Counted from the first letter of the stretch, positions 26,513-35,647 are shown. The stretch: DNA of 64,000 nucleotides from Mucilaginibacter sp. PAMC 26640 (GCA_001596135.1 CP014773.1:2170001-2234000); one strand, 5' to 3'. Numbers and translations are program-made. Notes: a model not told the origin generated them from the letters alone.

Positions 26513-28039
26513 TTATATTTTCTTCCCGTTAAAGCTGATATTGTACAAGTCCGTCCGCCTGTCTTTCAGATTCTGTACACTACCGTATTCGTGCAATTCG
26601 TTTAATATGGAAAGATCAACATCTGCTATTACGATCATCTCGCTGTTCGGTGTAGCTTCAGATTGGATCCCATTGGTAGGAAATCCAAAATCCGATGGCG
26701 TGAACACCGCCGATTGTGCATAAGAAATACCCATGTTGTTTACATTGGGCAAATTGCCAACGCAACCTGCAATAGCTACGTAACATTCGTTCTCTACAGC
26801 GCGTGCCTGGGCGCAAAACTTAACCCGGTTATAACCATTTTGGGTATCGGTAAGGAAAGGGACAAAAAGAATTTGCATATCCTGGCTGGCCAGTATTCGC
26901 GATAATTCCGGAAACTCGACATCATAGCAAATGAGGATGCCTATCTTACCTGCATCAGTATCAAATGCGATCACTTCGTTTCCGCCGCGCATCCCCCAGG
27001 AATTAATTTCGGAAGGGGTGGGGTGGATCTTAGTGGTTTCTTCCATACTGCCGTTCCGCCTGAAGAGGTAAGATACGTTGTACATCGAATCATCTTCGAT
27101 CTTGGGCATGCTTCCCGCAATGATATTAACATTGTAGGATACGGCTAGTTTTGCAAAAGCCTCTACAAGCGGCTGCGTGTACTGCGCCAGTTCGCGCATT
27201 GCCTTGGCCGAATCAAGGTGATTATAGTCCGCCATCAACGGTGTGTTGAATAATTCCGGAAACAGGATGAAATCCGATTGGTAATCACTCACCGCATCCA
27301 CAAAGTATTCAGCATGCTTCATCAGCTCGCTAATGTTACTGTACGGGCGCATTTGCCATTGCACCAGGCCTATCCGCACAACCGTTTTATGATTAATTGC
27401 CGTAGTTGGTTCTTCAAAATAAACATTGTTCCATTCTATCAGTGTAGCAAATCCTTTACTGCGGCTATCTTCCGGGAGGTAATTACGCAAAATTTTGCGC
27501 ACATGGAAGTCATTTGCCAATTGGAATGACAAGGTAGGATCATAGATCTCTTTGTATTTTACCTTGTCGATATATTGTTTTGGCGTAAGATCATTTTGAA
27601 ACTTTTGGTAATTGGGTATTCGGCCACCTGCAATAATACTTTTTAAGTTGAGGTTTTCACATAGTGATTTACGGGCCTCATACAAACGGCGGGCAAGGCG
27701 CAATCCTCTATATTTAGGATGCACAAAAATATCTATACCATACAACACATCACCTTTATCTGTATGTGTTTTAAAGGTACTGTCGCCGGTAATTTGTTTG
27801 TAGGTATGGGTATCGCCAAATTTGGAATAGTCCACTATGATGGAAAGCGCACAGCCTACCACTACATCATTTACAGTAACACAAATTTGCCCTTCGGGAA
27901 ATAGTTTGATCAGTTTTTTAATAGACGCGGCATCCCAGTAATCCTCATCCATATCGATGTAGGCCGATTTCATCGATTTTTTTAATTCCTGATAATCCTG
28001 TACATCGAGATTACGTAGTTCAATACTTTGCAAATCCAT
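26513..28039 (-). CDS. GNAT acetyltransferase fused to carbon-nitrogen hydrolase
   Basis: 508 residues, two catalytic domains. Residues 1 to about 205 are a GNAT fold (YGIDIFVHPKYRGLRLARRL is the acetyl-CoA loop). Residues about 222-500 are a nitrilase/amidase domain with the triad E262 (LFPELFN), K337 (TTKIHPTP) and C371 (ILICYDVEFPE). The linkage suggests acylation and amide cleavage of the same or consecutive substrates. No partner genes. A near -7 box in reverse (CGAAAGTA, 28084-28091) lies upstream. Confidence 0.88.
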   Translation of the reverse strand: MDLQSIELRNLDVQDYQELKKSMKSAYIDMDEDYWDAASIKKLIKLFPEGQICVTVNDVVVGCALSIIVDYSKFGDTHTYKQITGDSTFKTHTDKGDVLYGIDIFVHPKYRGLRLARRLYEARKSLCENLNLKSIIAGGRIPNYQKFQNDLTPKQYIDKVKYKEIYDPTLSFQLANDFHVRKILRNYLPEDSRSKGFATLIEWNNVYFEEPTTAINHKTVVRIGLVQWQMRPYSNISELMKHAEYFVDAVSDYQSDFILFPELFNTPLMADYNHLDSAKAMRELAQYTQPLVEAFAKLAVSYNVNIIAGSMPKIEDDSMYNVSYLFRRNGSMEETTKIHPTPSEINSWGMRGGNEVIAFDTDAGKIGILICYDVEFPELSRILASQDMQILFVPFLTDTQNGYNRVKFCAQARAVENECYVAIAGCVGNLPNVNNMGISYAQSAVFTPSDFGFPTNGIQSEATPNSEMIVIADVDLSILNELHEYGSVQNLKDRRTDLYNISFNGKKI

Positions 28040-28171
28040 AATTTCGTAACGGGTATTTACTGCAATTGTTTGATGATATTAGTCCGAAAGTACGAGCAGT
28101 TGCAAAGGCTGATGATTGATCTGTAAGCTCTTGTAGTAAAATGTACAAGCATTGTTCCGGCTTCCTCTCGG

Positions 28172-28546
28172 TTACTTACGGTGCCACCAGGCCCAGAAGA
28201 TCAATAATGGCTGAAGTACGATCAGCCGGATCCAGGCGATTAATGGTGTAACCATTAGTTTACCTAAAAGGAATGGTGCATCTGCAACCATTTGGGTATG
28301 AACCGGGATGAAAGCGATCAGCATCAGAATAATTCCGTAAGCGCCAACCTTCCGGGTTCGCGGACTTATTAATAATAATGCAAATGCAATCTCGAAAAAT
28401 CCGGCCATTATGTTTAAGACCACAGGAAAAGGCAGGTAAGCAGGTATGATGTGGATGTAAGAATCCGGACTGCGAAAGTGGTTAATACCTGCAAGCGTGT
28501 AGCCAATGATTAGAATTATCAGGCTGATTTTTTTAAATGTTTGCAT
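28172..28546 (-). CDS. DoxX-like membrane protein
   Basis: 124 residues, four predicted membrane helices. The N-terminal IGYTLAGINHFRSPDSYIHI, then PAYLPFPVVLNIMAGFFEIA and PRTRKVGAYGIILMLIAFIP resemble the DoxX/SURF4-like family of small quinone-linked or stress-related membrane proteins. Function not known. Divergent from hemA. Confidence 0.7.
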   Translation of the reverse strand: MQTFKKISLIILIIGYTLAGINHFRSPDSYIHIIPAYLPFPVVLNIMAGFFEIAFALLLISPRTRKVGAYGIILMLIAFIPVHTQMVADAPFLLGKLMVTPLIAWIRLIVLQPLLIFWAWWHRK

Positions 28547-28663
28547 TATTCATAGTTGAGATATTTTGAAAAACGAAATAAAGGCCAAATAAGATGAAAG
28601 TTTTTGCGAATTACGCTTAATTTATAAACATTCTAAATACTTCTGTTTGACAAAGCCTTGACA

Positions 28664-28691
28664 TTGCAACCCACGTGGTATATTACTTTTG
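28664..28691 (+). promoter_or_regulatory. hemA promoter
   Basis: TTG at 28664-28666, 17-base spacer, TACTTTTG at 28684-28691. A transcript would start near 28698, downstream of the in-frame GTG at 28675 but upstream of the TTG at 28714, which helps fix the hemA start. Confidence 0.7.
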
Positions 28692-28713
28692 TGGGGTCAA
28701 ATTTAAAACTGCT

Positions 28714-29940
28714 TTGAAGTATCTAAAGGTAATAGCTTTTACGCATAAACAGATTGAGCTGAAGGAATTGGGAAAGTTGGTTATATGCCAGGAAAACCTT
28801 ACCGATAAGTTGCATGAAGTTAAAGCACGTTTTAACATAGGCGAAATATTTTACCTGGCTACCTGTAACCGCGTAGAATTTGTGCTAAGCACCCCTCAAA
28901 AGGTAGACAGGCAGTTTGCCCAGGAATTTATTGAGGCATTGGAAATTGGTCTTTGTTCACACGCAATGGGCACTTTTTTAGATGCTGCCTCTATCTACGA
29001 AGATCATGCTGCTATGGAGCACCTTTTACGCACTTCATGCTCGTTAGAGAGTTTGATCGTTGGCGAAAAGGAGATCCTTGCTCAATTACGCAAAGCTTAC
29101 GACAACGGCCGGGAAGCCGGGCTTACCGGTGATAAACTTCGCCTCATTATGGAGTGTGTTGTAAAAACGGCCAAGGAAGTTTACACTTATACTAATATTT
29201 CAAAGAACCCAATTTCGGTTGTTTCCCTGGCTTATCGCAAATTGAAGGATTTGAAGCTTTGCTCAAACGCGCGGATCCTGATCATTGGCGCCGGAGAAAC
29301 CAATAGAAATATCTCCAAGTATCTTCAAAAACATAGGTTCTCCAATTTTTCGGTTTTTAACCGCACCCTTTCTAAGGCGCAGCAATTAGCTAAAGATCTG
29401 GGAGGAGAGGCTTTTGAATTGGAAGACTTAAAGAATTATAGTAAAGGCTTTGATGTGATTATTACCTGTACCTCTGCAGTAGAACCCATCATAACCCCGG
29501 AAATTTACACCTCGTTATTAAACGGGGAAACCGACCGCAAAACCATTGTGGATTTGGCTATCCCCAATGATACGGCAGCTGAAGTGCTGGAGCAATTTGA
29601 AGTTAACTTTATTGAAGTACACTCGCTTAATGAAGTAGCCAAGAAGAACCTGCAGGAACGCTACCACGAACTTACACATGCTGAGGCTATCATTGAGCAA
29701 AACATCAGTGAGTTTTTGGTGATGCTGAAGCAACGCCGCATCGAACTAGCGATGCGCCAGGTGCCGGAGAAGATTAAAGAGATCCGTAACAATGCTGTGA
29801 ATACCGTTTTTGCTGATGAAGTACAAAGCCTTGACAAGGAATCGCGTGAGATCCTGGAAAAGGTGATGAACTACATGGAGAAGAAATATATCAGTGTACC
29901 CATGATCATGGCGAAAGATATAATGATCAACAGTAACTAA
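28714..29940 (+). CDS. hemA: Glutamyl-tRNA reductase
   Basis: First step of C5 haem synthesis: glutamyl-tRNA to glutamate-1-semialdehyde, which HemL then converts. 408 residues if begun at TTG 28714 (KYLKVIAFTHKQIELKEL); no ATG is available. Catalytic Cys51 lies in YLATCNRVEF; SCSLESLIVGEKEILAQLR and the Rossmann GAGETN are typical. The C-terminal dimer domain is present. It heads the hem block but is separated from hemC by a transposase remnant. Confidence 0.95.
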   Translation: MKYLKVIAFTHKQIELKELGKLVICQENLTDKLHEVKARFNIGEIFYLATCNRVEFVLSTPQKVDRQFAQEFIEALEIGLCSHAMGTFLDAASIYEDHAAMEHLLRTSCSLESLIVGEKEILAQLRKAYDNGREAGLTGDKLRLIMECVVKTAKEVYTYTNISKNPISVVSLAYRKLKDLKLCSNARILIIGAGETNRNISKYLQKHRFSNFSVFNRTLSKAQQLAKDLGGEAFELEDLKNYSKGFDVIITCTSAVEPIITPEIYTSLLNGETDRKTIVDLAIPNDTAAEVLEQFEVNFIEVHSLNEVAKKNLQERYHELTHAEAIIEQNISEFLVMLKQRRIELAMRQVPEKIKEIRNNAVNTVFADEVQSLDKESREILEKVMNYMEKKYISVPMIMAKDIMINSN

Positions 29941-29966
29941 ATCTTATTGCATCCGCATACATTATG

Positions 29967-30227
29967 TAAGCTGCCGCGAGTTTAGCGAAGCGTAACTCGT
30001 GGTGTTGCACAATTTAAGCTTCCAGCTTAAATTATAAAGAAAACAAATATCAATTAATCCTTTGTTAAGCTGCCGCGAGTTTAGCGAAGCGTAACTCGTG
30101 GTGTTGCACAATTTAAGCTTCCAGCTTAAATTATAAAGAAAACAAATATCAATTAATCCTTTGTTAAGCTGCCGCGAGTTTAGCGAAGCGTAACTCGTGG
30201 TATTGCAATTTAAGCTTCCAGCTTAAA
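29967..30227 (+). repeat. Tandem 99-bp REP units, about three copies
   Basis: Units begin at the CTGCCGCGAG segments at 29971, 30070 and 30169, exactly 99 bases apart. Each holds a REP palindrome (CCGCGAGTT...AACTCGTGG, with an internal TAGCGAAGCG bulge), a second palindrome AATTTAAGCT-TCC-AGCTTAAATT, and a stretch matching the 3' coding end of the adjacent transposase. The first two units are nearly identical; the third has diverged and merges with the transposase end. Confidence 0.95.
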
Positions 30228-30776
30228 TTATATAAAAATCAATTTATCGATTAATCCTTTGCCACCTGCGTAATCTCTAGCACTGCTGTATAGATAATGT
30301 TCAGGCTCGTCCACCCAACCTGCAACTACAGGATTATTGTGGATATATTCAAGTTTTTGGTCTAGTACATGATTGCTCCAAAGTTCGATGGGGTGATTTC
30401 CCTGCTGCCAAAACTGAAATTTTTCATTATTTGGATTTGCCCGGCCATCACGTTCAAAAAACCAGAGCAGCCAGTCGCGCCTGCTCTCCTGCGGATTTTC
30501 GCTTATTGCTGTGGTCAGTTTTTTTGAAGTATGTCGTTTAATATCTCTCATAATGTTTTCCAAAGGCTGGCCGGTTGTGCCGATGATGAGATGTACATGG
30601 TTGCTCATGATCACCCATGCATATAACTCTAGTCCTTTCATCTCTATGCAATACTTCAAACTGTCTACAAGTATCTCCTTATACACGCGCCGGGTAAACA
30701 CATCGATCCATCATATAACTGTAAAAGTTACAAAATACAGGCACTGCTGGTCGCGAAATTTATAGTTACTGCTCAT
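30228..30776 (-). pseudogene. REP-associated tyrosine transposase (RAYT, Y1/IS200-like) with internal stop
   Basis: Single-strand HUH-type transposase that acts on REP sequences. The intact frame would start at the ATG at 30776 (MSSNYKFRDQQ, then CLYFVTFTVI), hits TGA at codon 22 (30711-30713), then resumes in the same frame as WIDVFTRRVYKEILVDSLKY. HUH motif NHVHLI, KLEYIHNNPVVAGWV and YLYSSARDYAGG are present. The first strand of the core fold (YFVTFTV) is cut off, so activity is doubtful; restart at the GTG at 30701 would give 157 residues. Confidence 0.8.
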
Positions 30777-30787
30777 GCAGGTAAATT

Positions 30788-30890
30788 AATAAATTGTGTT
30801 TAAAGCTGGAAGCTTTAAACATGTATTGCCACGAGTTACGCTTCGCTAAACTCGCGGCAGCGTAGGTTACGCTTCGCTAAACTCGCGGCA
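30788..30890 (-). repeat. Inverted REP copies upstream of the transposase
   Basis: TTTAAAGCT-GGA-AGCTTTAAA palindrome around 30799-30819, then GCCACGAGTTACGCTTCGCT, continuing AAACTCGCGGC (30828-30858), and a second partial copy GGTTACGCTTCGCTAAACTC at 30865-30889. Same REP as the downstream array, opposite orientation. Confidence 0.85.
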
Positions 30891-30975
30891 TCAGAGTAAC
30901 GGGCTACCCTGAGCTAAATTCTCCACAGTCGCCAGTGTTTGAAATTTATTTCATTAGCTTTATTTATAAAAAGCT

Positions 30976-31446
30976 ATGGGCCTTATTACTCCAAATATTA
31001 TTGTATCAAATCCAATCCCTCGGCAAACAATTATATATTATTCAAAAGATGATGCGGTTGTGAAATTGACTGGGACGCTTATTTTCTTGTGCATAGGCAT
31101 AAATTTCCTTTGCACAGATTTCACTTTAGCCGGCGCGCCTATTGCCATTTGTGCTATTTATCAGTTCTACCTTAAGAGCAGAATTCTTTTAGACTCCCGT
31201 CCGCAAATAATAATAAGTCTGAAAGGTATTCAAACTGCTTCTGCGGCATTTTGTAAATGGGATCAGGTACTAGAGTCCAAAGTATCAGGCAACTTTGAGG
31301 GCAGAGGGGCCAGACCATGCCTCGAATATCGATATCATAATGTCAAAGTGAAATTAAGGGTCGATCATTTGAATATCACTCCTCAAAATCTCCATACCCT
31401 GTTAGCCTACTATCAACAACCTTGGGTGTTTCGTAGTAACTGTTAA
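30976..31446 (+). CDS. Hypothetical membrane protein
   Basis: 156 residues, not recognised. Two hydrophobic segments at about 31-47 and 50-65, then a soluble C-terminal part of alternating strands (PQIIISLKGIQTA, RYHNVKVKLRVDHLNITP) that could be a small PH- or bPH2-like fold. It sits between the RAYT element and hemCD; codon use looks ordinary. It may have arrived with the insertion or belong to the flank. Confidence 0.5.
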   Translation: MGLITPNIIVSNPIPRQTIIYYSKDDAVVKLTGTLIFLCIGINFLCTDFTLAGAPIAICAIYQFYLKSRILLDSRPQIIISLKGIQTASAAFCKWDQVLESKVSGNFEGRGARPCLEYRYHNVKVKLRVDHLNITPQNLHTLLAYYQQPWVFRSNC

Positions 31447-31561
31447 TAAGTGCACCGGTCAAATTCACCAGCTTTAACCTTTCGCCTTTAAGCTTTTACC
31501 TTTCCTGGGTCATATTGTTGCAATTCGTTCAATTACGGTTCCGTAACCTGCCGTAAAAAAT

Positions 31562-31569
31562 TAAATTTG
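31562..31569 (+). promoter_or_regulatory. -7 promoter element of hemCD
   Basis: TAAATTTG matches TAnnTTTG, 20 bases before the TTG start at 31589. No good -33 TTG (TTC at 31539-31541 is at 20 bases). Implies hemCD has its own promoter downstream of the RAYT insertion. Confidence 0.5.
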
Positions 31570-31588
31570 CAGTAAAAATTAATACCCG

Positions 31589-33163
31589 TTGGACAGAAAA
31601 ATAATAATAGGAACGCGTGGCAGCGAATTAGCTTTATGGCAGGCCAATTTTGTAAAAGATAGCCTGGAAGCGATACACATATCCGCCGAACTTAAAATTA
31701 TAAAAACACAGGGCGACCGCATCCTCAACCTCAGCTTTGATAAGCTGGAAGGCAAAGGCTTTTTTACTAAAGAGCTTGAAGAGGAACTGCTGGCCGGTAC
31801 GATAGATATTGCGGTACACTCACACAAAGATCTACCTACTGAAAACCCACCCGGATTGGTAATTGCTGCGGTTTCAGAGCGGGAAGACCCTGCCGAACTG
31901 CTGCTTATCCTAAAGGATTGTGTAGATGTACGTCAGCGCTTGTCTGTTAAGTTTGGCGGCCTTATCGGTACATCATCCAATCGCCGCAAAGCTCAGCTAT
32001 TAGCCGTACGGCCGGATTTGGAAATAAAGGAACTTCGTGGAAACGTAGGCACCCGGATAGGTAAGCTGCGCGATGAGAAATATCACGGGATTATGCTGGC
32101 AAAAGCCGGTGTGAGCCGACTGGGGATCGACCTGAGCGAATTCCATGTAGAAGAATTAGGGCCCACAGAATTTATCCCGGCCCCTGCACAGGGAGTGCTG
32201 GCGATACAGATTCGTGAAAAGGACCATATCCTTTACGAAGCATTGCAGGATCTTAATCATCCTGACGTAGCTGCGCAGCTTTCGGTAGAACGTAATATAT
32301 TGAAGTTATTTGGAGGTGGTTGCCACCTGCCGCTTGGTGTTTACTGCCGTAAGGATGATGATAAATACCAGGTGTTTACCTCAAAAGCCGAAGACGGCGA
32401 GGGTTTTCCGGACAGGCTCTTCATTGAGTCGGATACTTTGGAAAATTTACCTCAAAAGATAGTAGCTAAGTTTGCTAAAGACAGGACGTTCCCATCTAAA
32501 GTATTTATTTCAAGGGATATCGGCTCCGGAAGCTACTTCCGCAGGGCGCTGGAAAAAAATAAGATAGAAATAGAAGCACGTTCTCTTATTCGTACCGTAC
32601 GAACCATTACGCGTTTTGATAGCTATATCCTCAAACATATCGATTGGGTATTCTTCACCAGTAAAAACGCGGTTGAATACTTCTTTCAGCTTAAGCCTCA
32701 GTTTACTAAAAATGTAAAGTTTGGCGTAATGGGTACCGGCTCGGAAGACATGTTGCGTAAAAACGGCTACTTTGCCGATTTTGTTGGCGAAAGCAACGAT
32801 ACCACAGAGGTTGCCGCCGATTTTGCGGCTATAGCGAATGGTTTAGCGATATTATTCCCCGGAGCAGATAATCCTATGAGGAGTATACAGCAAGGTTTAT
32901 CTGCTGATACTAAAATTATCGATCTGCCGGTTTACGAAACCGTGCTCGAAGAAAATGTACAGCAAACCGGTGCTGATATCCTGGTATTTACCAGCCCGAG
33001 CAACGTTGAAGCTTATTTTATAGATAATCTGCTTCAGCCGCAGCAGAAGGTCATTGCCATAGGCAAATCTACAGGTAAAAAATTCGAAGAAATGGGTGTA
33101 AGCTACAAATTGCCTTTCTCTCCGGATGAAATAGGTTTGGCAGAAGCGGTGTTTGGGATGTGA
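31589..33163 (+). CDS. hemC: Porphobilinogen deaminase fused to uroporphyrinogen-III synthase (HemC-HemD)
   Basis: Polymerises four porphobilinogens to hydroxymethylbilane and then cyclises it to uroporphyrinogen III. 524 residues. HemC domain, about 1-300: RKIIIGTRGSELALWQ, HSHKDLPTE (Asp81), GTSSNRRKAQL, and dipyrromethane Cys245 in GGGCHLPLGVY. HemD domain, about 305-524, with weak but typical motifs WVFFTSKNAVEYFF and LVFTSPSNVEAYF. The HemC homology begins immediately after TTG 31589, so that rare start is well supported. Fusion removes the need for a separate hemD. Confidence 0.92.
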   Translation: MDRKIIIGTRGSELALWQANFVKDSLEAIHISAELKIIKTQGDRILNLSFDKLEGKGFFTKELEEELLAGTIDIAVHSHKDLPTENPPGLVIAAVSEREDPAELLLILKDCVDVRQRLSVKFGGLIGTSSNRRKAQLLAVRPDLEIKELRGNVGTRIGKLRDEKYHGIMLAKAGVSRLGIDLSEFHVEELGPTEFIPAPAQGVLAIQIREKDHILYEALQDLNHPDVAAQLSVERNILKLFGGGCHLPLGVYCRKDDDKYQVFTSKAEDGEGFPDRLFIESDTLENLPQKIVAKFAKDRTFPSKVFISRDIGSGSYFRRALEKNKIEIEARSLIRTVRTITRFDSYILKHIDWVFFTSKNAVEYFFQLKPQFTKNVKFGVMGTGSEDMLRKNGYFADFVGESNDTTEVAADFAAIANGLAILFPGADNPMRSIQQGLSADTKIIDLPVYETVLEENVQQTGADILVFTSPSNVEAYFIDNLLQPQQKVIAIGKSTGKKFEEMGVSYKLPFSPDEIGLAEAVFGM

Positions 33164-33164
33164 G

Positions 33165-33248
33165 CCCTTAACCCCTAAAGGGGAATTGTAGTGGGCCAAT
33201 TAATAAACAAAAAATTCAAAAAACTCCCCCTTCAGGGGGATGGGGGGC
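33165..33248 (+). repeat. C/G-run palindromes before hemB
   Basis: ACCCCTAAAGGGG (33171-33183) and CCCCCTTCAGGGGG (33226-33239) followed by TGGGGGGC. The second reappears inverted after hemE (38870-38892). Small dispersed palindromes that fill nearly the whole hemCD-hemB spacer. Confidence 0.6.
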
Positions 33249-33250
33249 AT

Positions 33251-34222
33251 ATGTTACAACGACCAAGAAGAAATCGTAAAAGTGAGGTTATTCGACAGAT
33301 GGTTCAGGAAACGCATGTAAGTGCGGCTAACCTGATCTTTCCACTGTTTATTGTGGATGGTGATAACCAGAAGACCGAAGTAGCATCCATGCCCGGTATA
33401 TTTCGTTATTCCATTGATAACCTGCTGCGCGAAATAGAAAGCTGCATGAAATTAGGGTTAAAGTCTTTTGATTTATTCCCAAATATTCATGATGACTTTA
33501 AGGATAAATACGCTACTGAGAGCCACCGCGAAGAGAGCCTTTACCTGCGCGCCATCCGTGCGGTGAAAAAGGAATTCCCCGAGGCATGCGTAATTACCGA
33601 TGTAGCGATGGATCCTTACAGTAGCGACGGCCATGATGGCGTCGTAGAGAACGGTGAGATCATTAACGATGCTACATTAGAAATTTTAGGCAAAATGGCA
33701 TTGGCCCATGCCCGTAGTGGTGCCGATATTATTGCGCCAAGCGATATGATGGACGGCAGGGTTGGGTATATCCGCAAAACACTGGATGATGCCGGCTTTA
33801 GTAACGTATCCATCATGTCATATTCAGCCAAATATGCCAGTGCTTTCTATGGTCCTTTTAGGGATGCGTTGAACTCTGCACCCAAATTTGGAGATAAAAA
33901 AACCTACCAGATGAACCCTGCCAACCAGCGTGAAGCTTTGATAGAAGCGAACCTTGACGAACTGGAAGGGGCCGACTTCCTCATGGTAAAACCCGCTCTG
34001 GCCTACCTGGATGTGATCAAACTAATAAAAGACAATACCGAACTGCCTGTTGCTGCCTATAATGTGAGCGGCGAATATGCAATGATAAAAGCTGCGGTAC
34101 AAAACGGCTGGCTAAATGAGCAGCGCGCCACCATGGAGGTGCTTACCAGCATCCGCAGGGCAGGTGCTACAGCTATACTAACTTATCATGCTAAAGAAGT
34201 GCTGGAAAATAAGTGGCTGTAG
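33251..34222 (+). CDS. hemB: Delta-aminolevulinic acid dehydratase (porphobilinogen synthase)
   Basis: Condenses two 5-aminolevulinates to porphobilinogen. 323 residues from the ATG at 33251; the longer in-frame extension is the palindromic repeat. Schiff-base lysines K194 (MSYSAKYAS) and K247 (LMVKPAL). The metal loop reads VAMDPYSSDGHDG, with Asp in place of the three cysteines of zinc enzymes, so this is a Mg-type (zinc-independent) enzyme. Confidence 0.96.
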   Translation: MLQRPRRNRKSEVIRQMVQETHVSAANLIFPLFIVDGDNQKTEVASMPGIFRYSIDNLLREIESCMKLGLKSFDLFPNIHDDFKDKYATESHREESLYLRAIRAVKKEFPEACVITDVAMDPYSSDGHDGVVENGEIINDATLEILGKMALAHARSGADIIAPSDMMDGRVGYIRKTLDDAGFSNVSIMSYSAKYASAFYGPFRDALNSAPKFGDKKTYQMNPANQREALIEANLDELEGADFLMVKPALAYLDVIKLIKDNTELPVAAYNVSGEYAMIKAAVQNGWLNEQRATMEVLTSIRRAGATAILTYHAKEVLENKWL

Positions 34223-34284
34223 GGCAATATTGAATAAAGCAGCATTGCATCCACCATGGCAATGCCGGTACTAAATATAAAAAG

Positions 34285-35598
34285 ATGCAAATACCTGATA
34301 TCAGCAGAGCAAAATCTGCAGCATTATACGAAAAAGCAAAGACCTATTTCCCCGGAGGCGTTAATTCCCCGGTAAGGGCGTTTAAATCTGTTTATGGTAC
34401 ACCACTTTTTATTGAAAAAGGCGATGGGAGCCATATCTGGGATGCGGATGGCAATGAGTTTATAGATTTTTGCTGCTCGTGGGGGCCACTGATATTGGGG
34501 CATAACCATGCTGCTGTTCGTAATAAGGTGATGGAAGTGATGCAGAACGGAATGTCCTTCGGGGCACCCACTGCGCTGGAAAATGATCTGGCAGAACTTA
34601 TTCTGAGCAATAACCGCTATATCGAAAAGATCCGTTTTGTAAGCTCGGGTACCGAAGCGGTAATGTCTGCCATCAGGCTGGCAAGGGGCTATACCAAACG
34701 CGATAAGATCTTGAAATTTGAAGGCTGCTACCATGGGCATACTGATGCTTTATTGGTAAAGGCCGGCTCCGGACTGGTGACTTTTGGGGAAAGCTCATCT
34801 GCAGGCATTCCAAAAGCCTTTGCTGATGAAACAATTGTGGTTGGTTTAAATGATACCTATGCGGTTGACAAAGCCTTTGCCGATTTTAAAGACCAGATAG
34901 CAGTAGTGATCATCGAGCCCATTCCTGCTAACAATGGCTTATTACTGCAAACTAAAGAATACCTGGAATACCTGCGTGAGGTGTGTACCGCCAATGGTAG
35001 TATGCTGTTGTTTGATGAAGTGATTTCTGGCTTTAGGGTAGGCTTTGAAGGCGCTGCCGGCTATTACGGTATCCAGCCGGATATCATAACTTACGGTAAG
35101 ATCATCGGTGGTGGGCTGCCGGTAGGCGCTTATGGCGCATCGGCAGAAGTAATGGATCATATTTCACCGGTAGGTTCAGTTTATCAGGCAGGCACTTTAT
35201 CCGGCAATCCGGTTGCTATGGCAGCAGGCGTAGCGCAGTTGGGTGAGTTGGTAAAACCGGGTTTCTATGAAAGCCAGCTGCAGACAACAGAAGCATTTGT
35301 TGAGGGCATTCGTAAATTCGTGGCCGAGCGTGGTTATGAGTTCAAGGTTTTTACCATAGGCTCTATCTTTTGGTTTGCCTTTACGGATAAGGAGAGCATT
35401 CGTACAGCAGATGATATCGACCCGGCCAGCATGCTTAAATTTAAGGTAATGCACCGGGAACTGATCAACCGCGGTATTTATTTAGGTCCTTCAGGCTACG
35501 AAGTTGGCTTTATATCGTCAGCCCATACAATAGCCGATTTGGAAACAACAAAAACAGCTATCTTTGATAGCCTTGATATCGTGTTTGGAAACCAGTAG
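34285..35598 (+). CDS. hemL: Glutamate-1-semialdehyde 2,1-aminomutase
   Basis: PLP enzyme producing 5-aminolevulinate from the HemA product. 437 residues. FPGGVNSPVRAFKSV, SSGTEAVMSAIRLARGYT and PLP Lys272 (TYGKIIGGGLPVGAYG) are signatures. A short dyad GCATTGC / GCAATGC (34242-34265) lies in the spacer before it. Confidence 0.97.
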   Translation: MQIPDISRAKSAALYEKAKTYFPGGVNSPVRAFKSVYGTPLFIEKGDGSHIWDADGNEFIDFCCSWGPLILGHNHAAVRNKVMEVMQNGMSFGAPTALENDLAELILSNNRYIEKIRFVSSGTEAVMSAIRLARGYTKRDKILKFEGCYHGHTDALLVKAGSGLVTFGESSSAGIPKAFADETIVVGLNDTYAVDKAFADFKDQIAVVIIEPIPANNGLLLQTKEYLEYLREVCTANGSMLLFDEVISGFRVGFEGAAGYYGIQPDIITYGKIIGGGLPVGAYGASAEVMDHISPVGSVYQAGTLSGNPVAMAAGVAQLGELVKPGFYESQLQTTEAFVEGIRKFVAERGYEFKVFTIGSIFWFAFTDKESIRTADDIDPASMLKFKVMHRELINRGIYLGPSGYEVGFISSAHTIADLETTKTAIFDSLDIVFGNQ

Positions 35599-35647
35599 GC
35601 AGTTAGCAAACACGCAACACCTGCCGCTTATTATTCACACTAAGAAA

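Larger units (their letters stand above)
29967..30890 (-). mobile_element. RAYT/REP element inside the hem cluster
   Basis: The whole unit: three direct REP copies on the 3' side, the decayed REP-associated tyrosine transposase, and two REP copies in opposite orientation on the 5' side. This matches the known arrangement of RAYT genes flanked by their own REPs. It divides hemA from the rest of the haem genes. Confidence 0.85.

Noticed and set aside
29967..30262. The regular array as a CRISPR
   Set aside because: Units are 99 bases with no distinct spacers, contain REP palindromes and transposase remnants, and there are no cas genes.
33191..33250. N-terminal extension of HemB from the upstream in-frame start
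   Set aside because: It translates the palindromic repeat; homology begins at the ATG at 33251.
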